NCBI GenBank assembly: GCA_027025615.1
Contig: JALVQM010000024.1
Location: forward strand, 1 to 7,478
Source: Desulfobacteraceae bacterium
GTDB taxonomy: Bacteria; Desulfobacterota; Desulfobacteria; Desulfobacterales; Desulfosarcinaceae
DNA: 7,478 nucleotides
Direction of reading: 5' to 3'
Shown: one piece after another, positions 6,952 through 7,478 of the stretch
How the letters are laid out: each line of letters opens with the position of its first letter
How positions within the stretch are numbered: position 1 is the first letter of the stretch
Translations under genes and position numbers: made by a program
Notes under the pieces: generated by a model
Databases searched by the model: none
Seen by the model: the letters and a program-made list of their open reading frames with translations, nothing else
Told to the model about the DNA's origin: nothing

Positions 6952-7478
6952 ATGAAATATTACCAGGATACAAAACTCCTGCCTGATACAGAAATACCCT
7001 TATACTTTATTCGCAATAAAACCATATCCAAACTGCATAAAACCCTGCACGATCAAGAGCAAACCGCAATCGGCGTCAGTTTCCCCGGCTACAAAGTCAA
7101 GCTGGGCGACACCATTCGCCTGCACGGCAGCCAGGCCGATCTGCAAAGCTTGCACGCTTCCAACTGGTTAGGAGGTTTGTCTGGCTACTGCCAAGTAAGC
7201 GATATTTTACCTGTACCTGAAACAGTAGAAGGCTACCGAACAATCTCCCGTATTCAGCCAACCATGACCATAGCAAAGCTTAAAAAACGGATTGAGTACC
7301 AAAGAGCCAGGGGTGACCTGAAAACCGATGAAGAGGTGAAAGCCTATGAAATGCAGTATAAGGCCAAAATGTTTGCAGAAAGCCTGGATAACCCCTATCT
7401 GGAATTGCAAAGTAACTCGACAGGTGAGAGCTACCGGATATTTATAAAACTTGGTGAAGTTCAAAGCCTGCCCGTTCC
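6952..7478 (+). CDS. cas6f: CRISPR RNA endonuclease Cas6f (Csy4), 3' end outside window
   Basis: The first 175 residues are present; by comparison with the 187-residue P. aeruginosa Csy4 only a short C-terminal part is missing. The enzyme cuts the pre-crRNA at the base of the repeat hairpin and stays bound to it as the head of the complex. H29 (in ISKLH) aligns with catalytic His29. S154, S156 and T157 in LQSNSTG align with Ser148, Ser150 and Thr151, and Y161 stands for Phe155. R100 and Q102 (ISRIQ) align with Arg102 and Gln104, which read the hairpin base. The groove helix differs: KLKKRIEYQRARG (109-121) keeps the Arg115 equivalent at R113 but has Y116 and Q117 where P. aeruginosa has Arg118 and Arg119. 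Cleavage activity is expected. The ATG follows the csy3 stop by 5 bases, with AGGAG ending 8 bases before it. I translated this frame by hand up to the right edge and it contains no stop codon. Confidence 0.95.
   Translation, partial: MKYYQDTKLLPDTEIPLYFIRNKTISKLHKTLHDQEQTAIGVSFPGYKVKLGDTIRLHGSQADLQSLHASNWLGGLSGYCQVSDILPVPETVEGYRTISRIQPTMTIAKLKKRIEYQRARGDLKTDEEVKAYEMQYKAKMFAESLDNPYLELQSNSTGESYRIFIKLGEVQSLPV

Noticed and set aside
475..7478. A CRISPR-associated transposon (Tn7-like I-F3) locus
   Set aside because: I-F3 loci have a fused cas8f-cas5f gene and no cas3. Here csy1 and csy2 are separate and a full Cas2-3 with intact nuclease and helicase motifs is present.
1..7478. CRISPR array in the window
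   Set aside because: I saw no repeated unit of about 28 bases at regular spacing and nothing like the I-F repeat. The whole span is coding. The array is probably beyond cas6f.

Overview
The window is almost entirely protein coding. It holds most of a CRISPR-Cas type I-F (Ypest/Csy) operon, all on the + strand and very tightly packed: a fused cas2-3 nuclease-helicase, then the four Cascade genes csy1 (cas8f), csy2 (cas5f), csy3 (cas7f) and csy4 (cas6f). The last gene runs off the right edge. The separate cas8f and cas5f genes together with the Cas2-Cas3 fusion indicate the canonical I-F1 form. They argue against the transposon-associated I-F3 form and the reduced I-F2 form.

Layout. Positions 2-478 hold the 3' part of an ORF6N-domain (phage-type DNA-binding) gene, whose start lies left of the window. 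Its stop codon overlaps the start of cas2-3 (475-3777) by 4 bases. After a 1-base gap comes csy1 (GTG start, 3779-5026). csy2 (5023-5922) overlaps csy1 by 4 bases, and csy3 (5915-6946) overlaps csy2 by 8 bases. A 5-base gap leads to cas6f (6952 to beyond 7478). No gap is long enough to hold an intergenic promoter or terminator. A perfect extended -10 element inside the 3' end of cas2-3 is a possible internal promoter for csy1-4.

How the genes work together, from knowledge of the family: Cas6f cuts the repeat RNA and stays on the 3' hairpin. Csy3 subunits coat the spacer, and Csy1-Csy2 hold the 5' end and read the PAM. The Cas3 part of Cas2-3 is then recruited to degrade the invading DNA. Cas2-3 also pairs with Cas1 for spacer acquisition. 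No cas1 and no CRISPR array are in the window. cas1 normally sits directly upstream of cas2-3, but here that place is taken by the ORF6N gene, which is the most unusual point of the locus. A 27-base near-perfect palindrome lies inside that gene.

Organism: type I-F and the sequence style point to a proteobacterium, most likely a gammaproteobacterium with moderate G+C. I cannot name a genus from this sequence.
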